Below the pieces are notes generated by a model that was given only the letters and a program-made list of their open reading frames with translations, was not told where the DNA came from and searched no databases. A program made the translations under genes and the position numbers. A stretch of DNA of 64,000 nt from an alpha proteobacterium SCGC AAA536-K22 (GTDB taxonomy: Bacteria; Pseudomonadota; Alphaproteobacteria; Puniceispirillales; Marisalimonadaceae): assembly GCA_000421325.1 (NCBI GenBank), contig ATWQ01000001.1, positions 146,011 through 210,010 of the forward strand, given 5' to 3'. Positions 56,764 through 64,000 of the stretch are shown here, one piece after another. Position 1 is the stretch's first letter. Each line of letters starts with the position of its first letter.

Positions 56764-57796
56764 TAAAGAAGACGCTAACATTCTAATTGTTGATGATATT
56801 GAAGACAATAGATACACTTTAGAAAGAAGGCTAAAAAGGGACGGATACACAAATATATTTACAGCAGAGGGTGGTAAAACAGCCCTTGAAATGGCTGCTG
56901 ACAACAAGTTTGATTTAATCCTTCTCGATTTAATGATGCCAGATATGAGTGGCCTTGAAGTACTAAAGTACTTAAAAGGCGACCCAATGCAACGATCAAT
57001 TCCTGTTATAATGGTTACTGCATCTGATGAAGTGGAAACAGCTGCAGAATGCATAATAAATGGGGCAGATGACTTCATTACCAAACCCTTTAATGGAACT
57101 TTATTGAAGGCTAGAGTTGGAGCTAGTTTAGAGAAAAAAAGGTTAAGAGATACAGAAGAAAATTATTTAGATAGAGTTGAAACAGACAAAAAACGCTCTC
57201 AGCAAATCTTAAAAACAGTAATGCCTACATCTGTTGCTAACGAGTTGCAATCTTCAGGAAAAGTTAGGTCAAGAAGATACGATGATGTTGCGATTTTAAT
57301 TTGTGATTTAGTTGGATTTACGTCTTTTTGTGAAAAAAACAACCCTGAATTAGTAGTGGAGACCTTACAAACTCTTGTTGAGAGCTTTGAGAATGCTTTT
57401 GAAGAATTTGGTTTAGAAAAAATTAAAACGGTAGGAGATGCTATTGTAGCAGTAGCTGGACTATCATCACATTCAATTTCTCCGGTTAAATCATGTGTTG
57501 ATTGTTCTTATAAATTAAGAGAAATTGCAAATTCAGCGTCAATGCCTTGGGATTTGCATCTTGGTATTCACTCAGGTTCCTTGGTGGCAGGAACGGTCGG
57601 CACCAAAACGGTACAATTTGATATATTGGGGAAAACTGTAAACGTAGCTTTTAATATTTGTGATATGTCAGTTTCAAATCAAATTCTTATATCAAGTGAT
57701 GCCTGGATGACTGCTAGAAATGAAATTAAGGTCAAGTCAATTGGTCTTAAAAGACTTAAAAGTGGTCAAGATATCGAAATGTTAGAATGCGTATGA
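56753..57796 (+). CDS. Receiver-class III nucleotide cyclase
   Basis: Residues 1-125 are a receiver with Asp14/Asp15, phospho-acceptor Asp59 and Lys111. A helical linker (about 130-165, LRDTEENYLDRVETDKKRSQ) joins a class III cyclase domain. Metal-binding Asp185 and Asp229, ATP-selecting Lys225 and Asp290, and Asn297 are present. The usual transition-state arginine four residues later is Asn301, so activity may be reduced. It is the final gene of the operon and ends 1 bp from the convergent PhyH gene. Confidence 0.9.
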   Translation: MMINKEDANILIVDDIEDNRYTLERRLKRDGYTNIFTAEGGKTALEMAADNKFDLILLDLMMPDMSGLEVLKYLKGDPMQRSIPVIMVTASDEVETAAECIINGADDFITKPFNGTLLKARVGASLEKKRLRDTEENYLDRVETDKKRSQQILKTVMPTSVANELQSSGKVRSRRYDDVAILICDLVGFTSFCEKNNPELVVETLQTLVESFENAFEEFGLEKIKTVGDAIVAVAGLSSHSISPVKSCVDCSYKLREIANSASMPWDLHLGIHSGSLVAGTVGTKTVQFDILGKTVNVAFNICDMSVSNQILISSDAWMTARNEIKVKSIGLKRLKSGQDIEMLECV

Positions 57797-57797
57797 T

Positions 57798-58613
57798 TTA
57801 CCATTCATTTTCAAATTCATGAGAAAATGAAAACATTTTTAATGGCGTTGCCTCACCTCTTGGTATTTGAGCAGTAGGATTTAATTTATGTTTATCAACA
57901 CCTCTTGCAAGTTGGGTCTCAAAAAAAGGCCAAGTTTTTAGATCTCCTTTTACATTAGTAGGAGAAAATCGCATGGTAACTCCACACCTTCTTCTATTTG
58001 AATTATTTGCTTCTGAGCCATGAAGTAACGCATCATTATGAAGAGAAATTTGACCAGCTTTTAAGTTTAGTGAAACAATTTTTGATTGATCTAATTGATC
58101 AAATGAAACTTCTTGATTTAACACTAAATTTTTTGCGTCATTCTTTTTATGAACAAATTTTCCTACCTTATGACTTCCTGCAACTACTTTCATTGCTGCG
58201 TTTTCCTCGTCTGTGTCAAACACAGCAAGCCAAACTGTTACAGCATTAGACGGATTTAAGGGCCAATACTGTGCATCTTGATGCCATGGAACTACTGATC
58301 CGTCTTTAGGCTCCTTGCTAAAAAACTGTCCTCCCCATTGGACAAAGTTTGGTCCTAGAAGATCTTCAACATAATCTAATATAGTTGGGGTTCTACATAG
58401 ATCATAAAATTTTTTACTAGCTTTATGCCACATGTTTGTTTTGTTTATATCAATATCACTAGGTAATTTGGAACTTAATTCGTCGTACCAATTATGAATA
58501 TCTTTAACAGCGCTTTCAGAGAAAACTGGTAAGCCTGTTACATAGCCTTCATTCAAATATTGATTTCTCTCAGACTTTGAAAGCCTTCTGGCTTTCGGAT
58601 CTATATCAAACAT
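57798..58613 (-). CDS. Phytanoyl-CoA dioxygenase (PhyH) family protein
   Basis: Fe(II)/2-oxoglutarate-dependent oxygenase of 271 residues. The iron triad is His111 and Asp113 in PWHQDAQYWP, and His198 in NDALLHGSEAN, with NRRRCGVTMRF supplying the 2-oxoglutarate arginine. Substrate unknown; marine relatives often hydroxylate small natural compounds. It starts 3 bp after the RraA-like gene's stop, so they form an operon. Confidence 0.9.
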   Translation of the reverse strand: MFDIDPKARRLSKSERNQYLNEGYVTGLPVFSESAVKDIHNWYDELSSKLPSDIDINKTNMWHKASKKFYDLCRTPTILDYVEDLLGPNFVQWGGQFFSKEPKDGSVVPWHQDAQYWPLNPSNAVTVWLAVFDTDEENAAMKVVAGSHKVGKFVHKKNDAKNLVLNQEVSFDQLDQSKIVSLNLKAGQISLHNDALLHGSEANNSNRRRCGVTMRFSPTNVKGDLKTWPFFETQLARGVDKHKLNPTAQIPRGEATPLKMFSFSHEFENEW

Positions 58614-58616
58614 GTT

Positions 58617-59336
58617 TCACTTCTCCCACTGTTCATTAGCAGCTTTTTCCCATGCTTCTTTTAGTTTATTAATATTAAAATCATCTTTTTTCGCGGCATC
58701 TATTAAATGCTTTTCTTTTTTTGTCATATAATTAATTCCATTTTTTATCATAGACAAAGCATCGTCTGGAATTATCACAGCCCCATGTTGATCTGCATGA
58801 ATTATTTCGCCATCGCTTATATTAAGGCCATGAACATTTATAGATGATCCATATTCAAGAACATGGACATGAGCATGACTGGGACCAATACCATTAGCAA
58901 GAACTTGGTAGTTTTTGTCTATTGCATCTAAATCTCTTAGTAAACCGCTTGTGATTGTTCCAGCTACACCAAGCCCTTTGTGAAGGGAAACATTTACTTC
59001 ACCCCAAAATGAACCAGTTGGATAAGGCCAGTCTAAATCTTCAATCAGACAAACAGGAGATGCATCTGGATATACATCAGATCTCTTACTTATATATTCA
59101 TAGTAATTAAGCCTTATTGATTTAACTTTTTCAGGCGAAAGAACTGGTAAAGTAGATGCTTTTATTTTTGCTGTTCTTGAAATTCCAACTATAGGCTCTA
59201 ATCTTGGGTTTGCTGATACGAATGGGTATTTGGTATATCCATCAGCAGACCTTGAACCTCTATATATGTCTAAAGCGTTAGAAATGGTGGGTGTATCAAA
59301 TTTTTTTAAAAATGTTATAAGTTCTTTTGTTAACAA
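58617..59336 (-). CDS. RraA-like protein
   Basis: RraA/DlpA-family protein of about 239 residues. The family core GTITSGLLRDLDAID and the later ADQHGAVIIPDDAL are visible. Members include 4-hydroxy-4-methyl-2-oxoglutarate/oxaloacetate aldolases as well as RNase E inhibitors. Linkage to an oxygenase favours a metabolic aldolase or decarboxylase. GGAG at 59343-59346 fits a TTG start at 59336 better than the GTG at 59348, which lacks a site. Confidence 0.82.
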   Translation of the reverse strand: MLTKELITFLKKFDTPTISNALDIYRGSRSADGYTKYPFVSANPRLEPIVGISRTAKIKASTLPVLSPEKVKSIRLNYYEYISKRSDVYPDASPVCLIEDLDWPYPTGSFWGEVNVSLHKGLGVAGTITSGLLRDLDAIDKNYQVLANGIGPSHAHVHVLEYGSSINVHGLNISDGEIIHADQHGAVIIPDDALSMIKNGINYMTKKEKHLIDAAKKDDFNINKLKEAWEKAANEQWEK

Positions 59337-59393
59337 ATTAATCTCCACATAATTGAAAATTTTAATTTTTCAATCAGATTTTAAAGACAAATA

Positions 59394-60410
59394 CTACCTT
59401 TTGACAATTAATTTATCTATATAATGCGGATTATTAATTGCGTTTAGAGCTCCATATAATCCATTATTACTATCTTCAGTTAACCAGATAGGAACATTTT
59501 TTACATAATCATGTCTACGACCTTTATTTAACAAATTAATTTCAAAATCACTTATACTCAAAATTTCTTTTAATTTAGGAGTGATACCCCCTGATAAAAT
59601 TACACCACTTTGAGTACCATTTATTAAAATCACGCTAGATATAATTGTACCTAAAATACTAAATAGTAATTTTATACTTTCTTTAGCTTCATAATTTCCT
59701 GTTAAAGCTTTTTCGCCTATTTCAGGAGCTTTAAAATCATTTGGTTCTAATCCATTCTTTAAACACATAAAATTATATATTTCTTCAATACCTGAGCCAC
59801 TCACAAGTCTTTCATTAGATATATGATTATATTTCATTTTCATAAATTGAAGTAGTTCTATTTCAATATTTGAATTTGGCGCAAAAGATGAATGACCTCC
59901 TTCACCTTCTATAGCAAGAGGGTTATCATGTAGTTGAAACAAGGTGCAAATGCCTAAACCGGTTCCTGGACCAGTTACTAAAAGAGGGGCTTTATTTATT
60001 GGAATACCATTTCTAATTATTTTTAATTTGTGCTTTAAAGCAAGTTTGTTATTTAGTGATTGGTCTTCTGATAAATTTTTATAAAAAGAACCAAAACATA
60101 ATGATTGTGCAACAAAATCGTTTATAAAAATAAGTTTATCTAGTTTGAAATATTCAAAAACTTCAGATTGTTTAAAACTCCAGGTGTTATTTGTAAATTT
60201 GATTGAATCATGTTTAGTTGTCGATGCAACTGCGATAGACATATTTCTTACATCTAAGTTATTATCATTTTTATAAAATTCTATAGCGTCATAAATACTA
60301 ACAAAATCAGAACATTTTAAATAAGCAAAATTAGACAATTCTCTAGTATTATCTGCTTGGTAAGCAAAGCGTGCATTTGTTCCACCAATATCAGCAACAA
60401 GTAAATTCAT
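59394..60410 (-). CDS. glk: Glucokinase
   Basis: E. coli-type glucokinase phosphorylating glucose at C6 with ATP. The 338-residue protein begins LLVADIGGTNARFAYQ (phosphate 1 motif), with INDFVAQSLC, TGPGTGLGICTLF and EGEGGHSSFAP carrying the sugar-binding residues. It is divergent from the PQQ-type sugar dehydrogenase gene, so two routes for glucose are adjacent. Confidence 0.93.
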   Translation of the reverse strand: MNLLVADIGGTNARFAYQADNTRELSNFAYLKCSDFVSIYDAIEFYKNDNNLDVRNMSIAVASTTKHDSIKFTNNTWSFKQSEVFEYFKLDKLIFINDFVAQSLCFGSFYKNLSEDQSLNNKLALKHKLKIIRNGIPINKAPLLVTGPGTGLGICTLFQLHDNPLAIEGEGGHSSFAPNSNIEIELLQFMKMKYNHISNERLVSGSGIEEIYNFMCLKNGLEPNDFKAPEIGEKALTGNYEAKESIKLLFSILGTIISSVILINGTQSGVILSGGITPKLKEILSISDFEINLLNKGRRHDYVKNVPIWLTEDSNNGLYGALNAINNPHYIDKLIVKR

Positions 60411-60503
60411 TTCATCCTCATTAAATTTTACTTAACTTTTTAATATAAATAGTAAATATTATCTCTAAATTAATTTGTTGTTTTATAAAAGAGGTAGTAA
60501 CAA

Positions 60504-61577
60504 ATGAAATACGTTTATATAATTTTTATGTTTATTTTTCTACCCTGCTCTTCCCATTCTAAAATTTTATTAGATAAAATTAGCCCAAATTTATCTAACT
60601 TATGGGGAATTTCTGTTTTAAATAATGAAGAAATATTATTTACCCAACGCTCTGGTAAAGTCTTTAGACTTAATATTTTTAAAAAAAATTTGTCTGAAGT
60701 GAAGGGAGTTCCCAAAGTTTTTAATTCAGGCCAAGGTGGTTTATTAGATATTAAAATAGAGCAAAAAAACAGAAAAATAAAAGTATATTTATGTTTTAGT
60801 AAAAAAGTAAATAAATCGCAATCCGCAACTGCTGTAAATAGTTATGATTTTATAAACGACGAACTAAAAAATAAAAAAATATTGTTTGTTTCCAATAAAG
60901 TATCAAGTAGCAGCCGTCATTTTGGTTGTAGGCTAGCAATAAAAAATGATCATATTTATGCTACTATAGGCGATAGAGGAAGTAGAAATAGTGCTCAAAA
61001 TTTAAAAAATCACTCTGGAACAGTTGTGAAACTTCTTAAAAATGGAATATCTTTTGATAATAATGCCTTTGAGGGATCACTTCCTGATATTTATTCTGTA
61101 GGACATAGAAATCCTCAAGGTTTAACATTTAATTCTAATAAGTCTATACTTTGGCTGCATGAACATGGGCCGCAAGGAGGCGATGAATTAAATATTGTTT
61201 TAAAAGGAAAAAATTATGGCTGGCCCCTAATTACTTTTGGAAAAGAGTATGGAAGCGGAAAAAAAATTGGATTAGGCACTAGTAAACCAGGTTATAAAGA
61301 TCCCTTAAAAGTTTGGATACCGTCTATAGCTCCCTCTGGAATGATTTTTTATAATGGTAAAATGTTTCCTGAATTTAAAAACAAATTAATTATTGGTTCT
61401 TTAAAATTTAAAAGATTACATATTTTAACTTTGAAAAATAACAATGTAGTAAATGAGAAAATATTTTTAGAAAATAAAATTGGTAGAATTCGTGACCTGG
61501 AAGAAATGTCTGATGGTTCTATAATTATAATCAATGATGAATATGAGGGTGGTGTTTATAGATTATTTAAACAATAA
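60504..61577 (+). CDS. PQQ-dependent sugar dehydrogenase-like protein
   Basis: Glucose/sorbosone dehydrogenase (YliI/Asd) family beta-propeller of 357 residues. A signal peptide covers about residues 1-18 (IIFMFIFLPCSSHS); Cys15 is not in a convincing lipobox. Family segments are ATIGDRGSRNSAQN, SVGHRNPQGLTFNS and LHEHGPQGGDELN. It would oxidise aldose sugars in the periplasm with PQQ; PQQ biosynthesis is not in the window. AGAGG precedes the ATG. Confidence 0.88.
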   Translation: MKYVYIIFMFIFLPCSSHSKILLDKISPNLSNLWGISVLNNEEILFTQRSGKVFRLNIFKKNLSEVKGVPKVFNSGQGGLLDIKIEQKNRKIKVYLCFSKKVNKSQSATAVNSYDFINDELKNKKILFVSNKVSSSSRHFGCRLAIKNDHIYATIGDRGSRNSAQNLKNHSGTVVKLLKNGISFDNNAFEGSLPDIYSVGHRNPQGLTFNSNKSILWLHEHGPQGGDELNIVLKGKNYGWPLITFGKEYGSGKKIGLGTSKPGYKDPLKVWIPSIAPSGMIFYNGKMFPEFKNKLIIGSLKFKRLHILTLKNNNVVNEKIFLENKIGRIRDLEEMSDGSIIIINDEYEGGVYRLFKQ

Positions 61578-61639
61578 TGTTGATTTACTCATCTATTGTA
61601 TTAAATAGAAGTATCAATTAGCAAGTGTTGGAGAAATAA

Positions 61640-62329
61640 ATGTTAAAATTTTACTATAATACCGGTCCTAATCCCATGAAAATAGCATTATGCTTAGAGG
61701 AAATGGGTCTGGAATATGAAGCGATACCTGTAGATACTAGAAAAGGTGAACAACATGCTTCTACATACTTATCAATAAATCCTAATGCAAAAGCACCTTC
61801 TCTTGTTGATGATGGTAATGTAATATTTGATAGTAATGCTATTTTATTATATTTAGCTGAAAAAACAGGAAAATTTATTACTGATAACAATCCTAAATCT
61901 AGAGCAGATCTTCTGTCTTGGTTAATGTTTGTAGCTACAGGAATTGGTCCATATTCTGGGCAATCTGTTCACTTTCAACATATGGCTCCTGAAAAAATAA
62001 AGTATGCTATAAATAGATACGTGTTTGAAGCTGAAAGACATTATGACATTCTTGATAATAGACTAGCAAATAACAAATATATGCTAGGTGATACATATAC
62101 TATCGTTGATATGTGTGTATGGGGTTGGACTAGGATGTTACCTAAAGTAATAGGTGAAGGTGAACTTGAAAAAAGAGTTAATTTAAATAGGCTTATGACA
62201 GAAATAAATGAAAGGCCGGCTAGTCAAAGAGCAACAAATATAAATGTCTCAAATAATCATGATTTCAAGGTCGAAATTGATGAAGAGGCAAGTAAATATA
62301 TGTTTCCCCAGAACGAAAGACTTAAATAA
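61640..62329 (+). CDS. Glutathione S-transferase
   Basis: A 229-residue GST. The thioredoxin-like N-terminal domain (about 1-80) includes YYNTGPNPMKIALCLEE, the cis-proline in KAPSLVDDG and the glutathione-binding FDSNAILLYLAE. The C-terminal helical domain contains the N-capping segment YTIVDMCVWGW. GGAG is eight bases upstream of the ATG. The substrate is unknown. Confidence 0.92.
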   Translation: MLKFYYNTGPNPMKIALCLEEMGLEYEAIPVDTRKGEQHASTYLSINPNAKAPSLVDDGNVIFDSNAILLYLAEKTGKFITDNNPKSRADLLSWLMFVATGIGPYSGQSVHFQHMAPEKIKYAINRYVFEAERHYDILDNRLANNKYMLGDTYTIVDMCVWGWTRMLPKVIGEGELEKRVNLNRLMTEINERPASQRATNINVSNNHDFKVEIDEEASKYMFPQNERLK

Positions 62330-62331
62330 TT

Positions 62332-63399
62332 TTAATTTGGCCTAATTTCATATACAGCGTTAAGCGGATGATCGATTTCTATTCGCTTAACTGTATTAAA
62401 TCCAACTTCTTTACAATACTCTCTTACTTTTCCTTCAGGAAGTCCAACCGTTCCTAGGCCTGCACCGTTATTTGCTAAAGATGTGGTCATACAAAAATGT
62501 AAACTCATTGCATACAAAAAAGGAACCATTGGCCCTTTGTTATCAGCTGGATCATCTTCACATTTTATGTCCATTAGAACAAAAATTCCGTCGTCTTTAA
62601 CTGCATTCCTTATTGTTTTCATCCCTTCTAGGGGGTCTGTCATATCATGAACAAGATCAAAGCATGCAACAAAATCAAACTTTTCTTCTAGGTTGTTTGA
62701 AACATCCCATTGAATAAATTTTAAATTTTTTGAAACACCAGCTTCTTCTGCATTCTTTTGACATTTTACAATATTAGGTTCAAATAAATCAAATCCAAAA
62801 AATTGACTTTGTGGAAATTTTTTAGCCAGCTCTATTGTAGATCTTCCCGATCCACAACCAAAATCTGCAAAAGTTACAGAACCTTGTTCTAATCGAGATT
62901 TTAATTCTGGCATTTCATCAATCCAATCTTTGACTAAGAAATGTCTGTATCTAGTACATCCTGTTTGGTCTATTCCGTCCCAAAAACCTTGGTCTATTTT
63001 ATCATAATTAATGCCTCCACCATTTTTGAAAGCGTCTAAAAGATCATGATAAGGTAACAATGTACTATTAAGCAGTTGGATTATTCCTTTTTGTGAAAAT
63101 TTACCTCCTTCTTCGACAAGTACTGGGACATATTCTGGGTTTAAAGAGATTTTTCTATTTTTTTTATTAAAATCAAGATAGCCAGATGAAAATAAACCCA
63201 GTGCCCATTCTCTTATATACCTCTCATCAAGTTTTATTCTTGACGATAATTCTTCACTTGTTGATGGACCATTATTTGCAAGATCTTCAAAAATACCTAA
63301 ATCTACTCCAATTGCACATAATCGTATAGCAACTGCTCCAGATGCATCATTTATAATTTTTTTGATTAATTCTTTTTGAATTAAATTGTCATCATTCAT
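62332..63399 (-). CDS. SAM-dependent methyltransferase
   Basis: A 355-residue protein. An N-terminal winged-helix-like dimerisation region (about 20-95, with TSEELSSRIKLDERYIREWALGLF) precedes a class I methyltransferase domain with ADFGCGSGRS at 178-187 and CFDLVHDMTDP further on. Layout matches Rv2258c/O-methyltransferase-like proteins. Substrate not predictable. It converges on the GST gene with a 2 bp gap. Confidence 0.88.
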   Translation of the reverse strand: MNDDNLIQKELIKKIINDASGAVAIRLCAIGVDLGIFEDLANNGPSTSEELSSRIKLDERYIREWALGLFSSGYLDFNKKNRKISLNPEYVPVLVEEGGKFSQKGIIQLLNSTLLPYHDLLDAFKNGGGINYDKIDQGFWDGIDQTGCTRYRHFLVKDWIDEMPELKSRLEQGSVTFADFGCGSGRSTIELAKKFPQSQFFGFDLFEPNIVKCQKNAEEAGVSKNLKFIQWDVSNNLEEKFDFVACFDLVHDMTDPLEGMKTIRNAVKDDGIFVLMDIKCEDDPADNKGPMVPFLYAMSLHFCMTTSLANNGAGLGTVGLPEGKVREYCKEVGFNTVKRIEIDHPLNAVYEIRPN

Positions 63400-63480
63400 T
63401 TTTTCTCACCTATCATTATGATATTTAATTATAAATAATTAAAAAGAAATGTAAAACTTGGTATGTTTTTTGAAGATAAT

Positions 63481-63508
63481 TTGAGATTGTTCAAAATAAT
63501 TGTATAAT
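63481..63508 (+). promoter_or_regulatory. Putative sigma-70 promoter of repeat-protein gene
   Basis: TTGAGA at 63481-63486 and TATAAT at 63503-63508 with a 16-base spacer; TG directly precedes the -10. It lies 47 bases before the ATG at 63555 and nothing else occupies the 155-base gap. This is the most convincing promoter match in the window. Confidence 0.55.
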
Positions 63509-63554
63509 TTTTGAATTATTATTTAAAATATCTTCGTTAGATTAAGGTAAGTAA

Positions 63555-64000
63555 ATGCAAGACTGGGATACACGCATAAAAAATCTTAAAACAGATATAC
63601 AAGTAGCACGTGAAAAATATGTGGTTCCTTTTTTAAATGCAAAGTCTAAAACACCTCCAGCACCAAAAGAAGTTACTCAAACGCTTAATCCTGCAATAAG
63701 TGCTATGGCTAGTAACCAGGAAGCTGTGGGAGAAAAAATTTATGAAAACAAAGATCCTGTTTCATCATTAGACCTAATAGATAAAACCAATAATGCAGAG
63801 CAAAGCCAAAATGTCGGCATAACTGAAGAAATTACAAACAAAATTGATAATGCTTTAGAAAAATCTCCGACTATAGATGTTAATGAGGCGGTTGCATCAG
63901 CAGAAGCACCAACAGTCGACGTTAATGAAGCAGTTGCATCAGCAGAAGCACCAACAGTAGATGTTAATGAAGCAGTTGCATCAGCAGAAGCACCAACAGT
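63555..64000 (+). CDS. Repeat-containing protein, 3' truncated by window
   Basis: An open reading frame that runs off the right edge (148 complete codons seen, no stop). It starts MQDWDTRIKNLKTDIQVARE, a basic amphipathic stretch, then a Pro/Lys-rich segment, and from residue 108 three units of a 14-residue repeat. No signal peptide or membrane helix is visible. The function is unknown. Ala/Glu/Pro-rich acidic repeats suggest a flexible or extended region. AAGGT upstream of the ATG is a weak ribosome binding site. Confidence 0.75.
   Translation, partial: MQDWDTRIKNLKTDIQVAREKYVVPFLNAKSKTPPAPKEVTQTLNPAISAMASNQEAVGEKIYENKDPVSSLDLIDKTNNAEQSQNVGITEEITNKIDNALEKSPTIDVNEAVASAEAPTVDVNEAVASAEAPTVDVNEAVASAEAPT
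63876..64000 (+). repeat. 42-bp tandem repeat (coding)
   Basis: Three head-to-tail 42-bp units at 63876, 63918 and 63960, the last cut one base short by the window edge. Each encodes DVNEAVASAEAPTV. Differences between units are few and mostly silent (for example gag/gaa, gcg/gca, gtc/gta). The array probably continues beyond the window. Confidence 0.95.

Noticed and set aside
63876-64000. CRISPR-like array
   Set aside because: The 42-bp units are directly adjacent with no spacers and stay in one open reading frame.
1-64000. tRNA genes, insertion sequences, prophage or attachment sites
   Set aside because: All gaps are short, and none shows cloverleaf, transposase or terminal-repeat features on reading.

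Overview
The window is AT-rich DNA from an alphaproteobacterium with a compact genome, most likely a free-living marine lineage. The assignment rests on gene order and family content. Alphaproteobacterial neighbourhoods are present (fabD-fabG-acpP-fabF-mltG-gmk facing rsmA-pdxA-surA-lptG-lptF, pepA-ndk, purM divergent from DUF2066-PerM-HdaA, pyrB-pyrC-plsY-topA-rnr-rpmG). So are mainly alphaproteobacterial families: HdaA, EipB/DUF1849, the tiny aa3 oxidase subunit IV, a DivK-like regulator, and DUF1127 with a CCUCCUCCC RNA. Intergenic gaps are short and nine convergent pairs end within 8 bp of each other, as in streamlined plankton. The exact clade cannot be fixed from the sequence alone. No tRNA, rRNA, CRISPR, IS element or prophage was seen.

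Layout. 1-5.0 kb: fatty acid synthesis, MltG and guanylate kinase. 5.0-10.4 kb (minus): RsmA, PdxA, SurA and the LPS permeases LptG/LptF. 10.5-12.6 kb: leucyl aminopeptidase, Ndk and a 42-residue oxidase subunit IV. 12.7-19.2 kb: PurM, DUF2066, PerM-type permease, HdaA, RNase D, EipB, L33. 19.3-27.4 kb (minus): RNase R, TopA, PlsY, a dihydroorotase homologue without its metal motif, aspartate carbamoyltransferase, RuvX. 27.5-30.7 kb: gatCAB. 30.7-40.1 kb: accessory metabolism (DMT exporter, aldo/keto reductase, PanE-like reductase, aspartate dehydrogenase, gamma-glutamyltransferase, a complete TctCBA transporter, a cupin). 40.1-40.5 kb: DUF1127 gene followed by a probable CcsR/cuckoo-type small RNA. 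40.7-44.5 kb (minus): a TPP-riboswitch operon thiM-thiE-SDR-MFS. 44.6-49.3 kb: cyclase/hydrolase fusion, acyl-CoA dehydrogenase, ADP-forming acyl-CoA synthetase. 49.4-57.8 kb: a signalling operon. 57.8-63.4 kb: PhyH oxygenase, RraA-like protein, glucokinase, PQQ-type sugar dehydrogenase, GST, methyltransferase. 63.6 kb to the edge: start of a protein with 14-residue tandem repeats.

Two regions stand out. First, the DUF1127 gene is followed by two hairpins whose loops carry CCUCCUCCC and CCUCCCCC, then a strong terminator; this is the layout of the stress-induced CcsR RNAs. Second, the operon at 49.4-57.8 kb strings together an MBL-fold hydrolase, a stand-alone cyclic-nucleotide-binding domain, a 1953-residue hybrid kinase with eleven PAS-like repeats, a single-domain receiver and a receiver-cyclase. 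It looks like a closed phosphorelay-to-cyclic-nucleotide circuit with no DNA-binding output.
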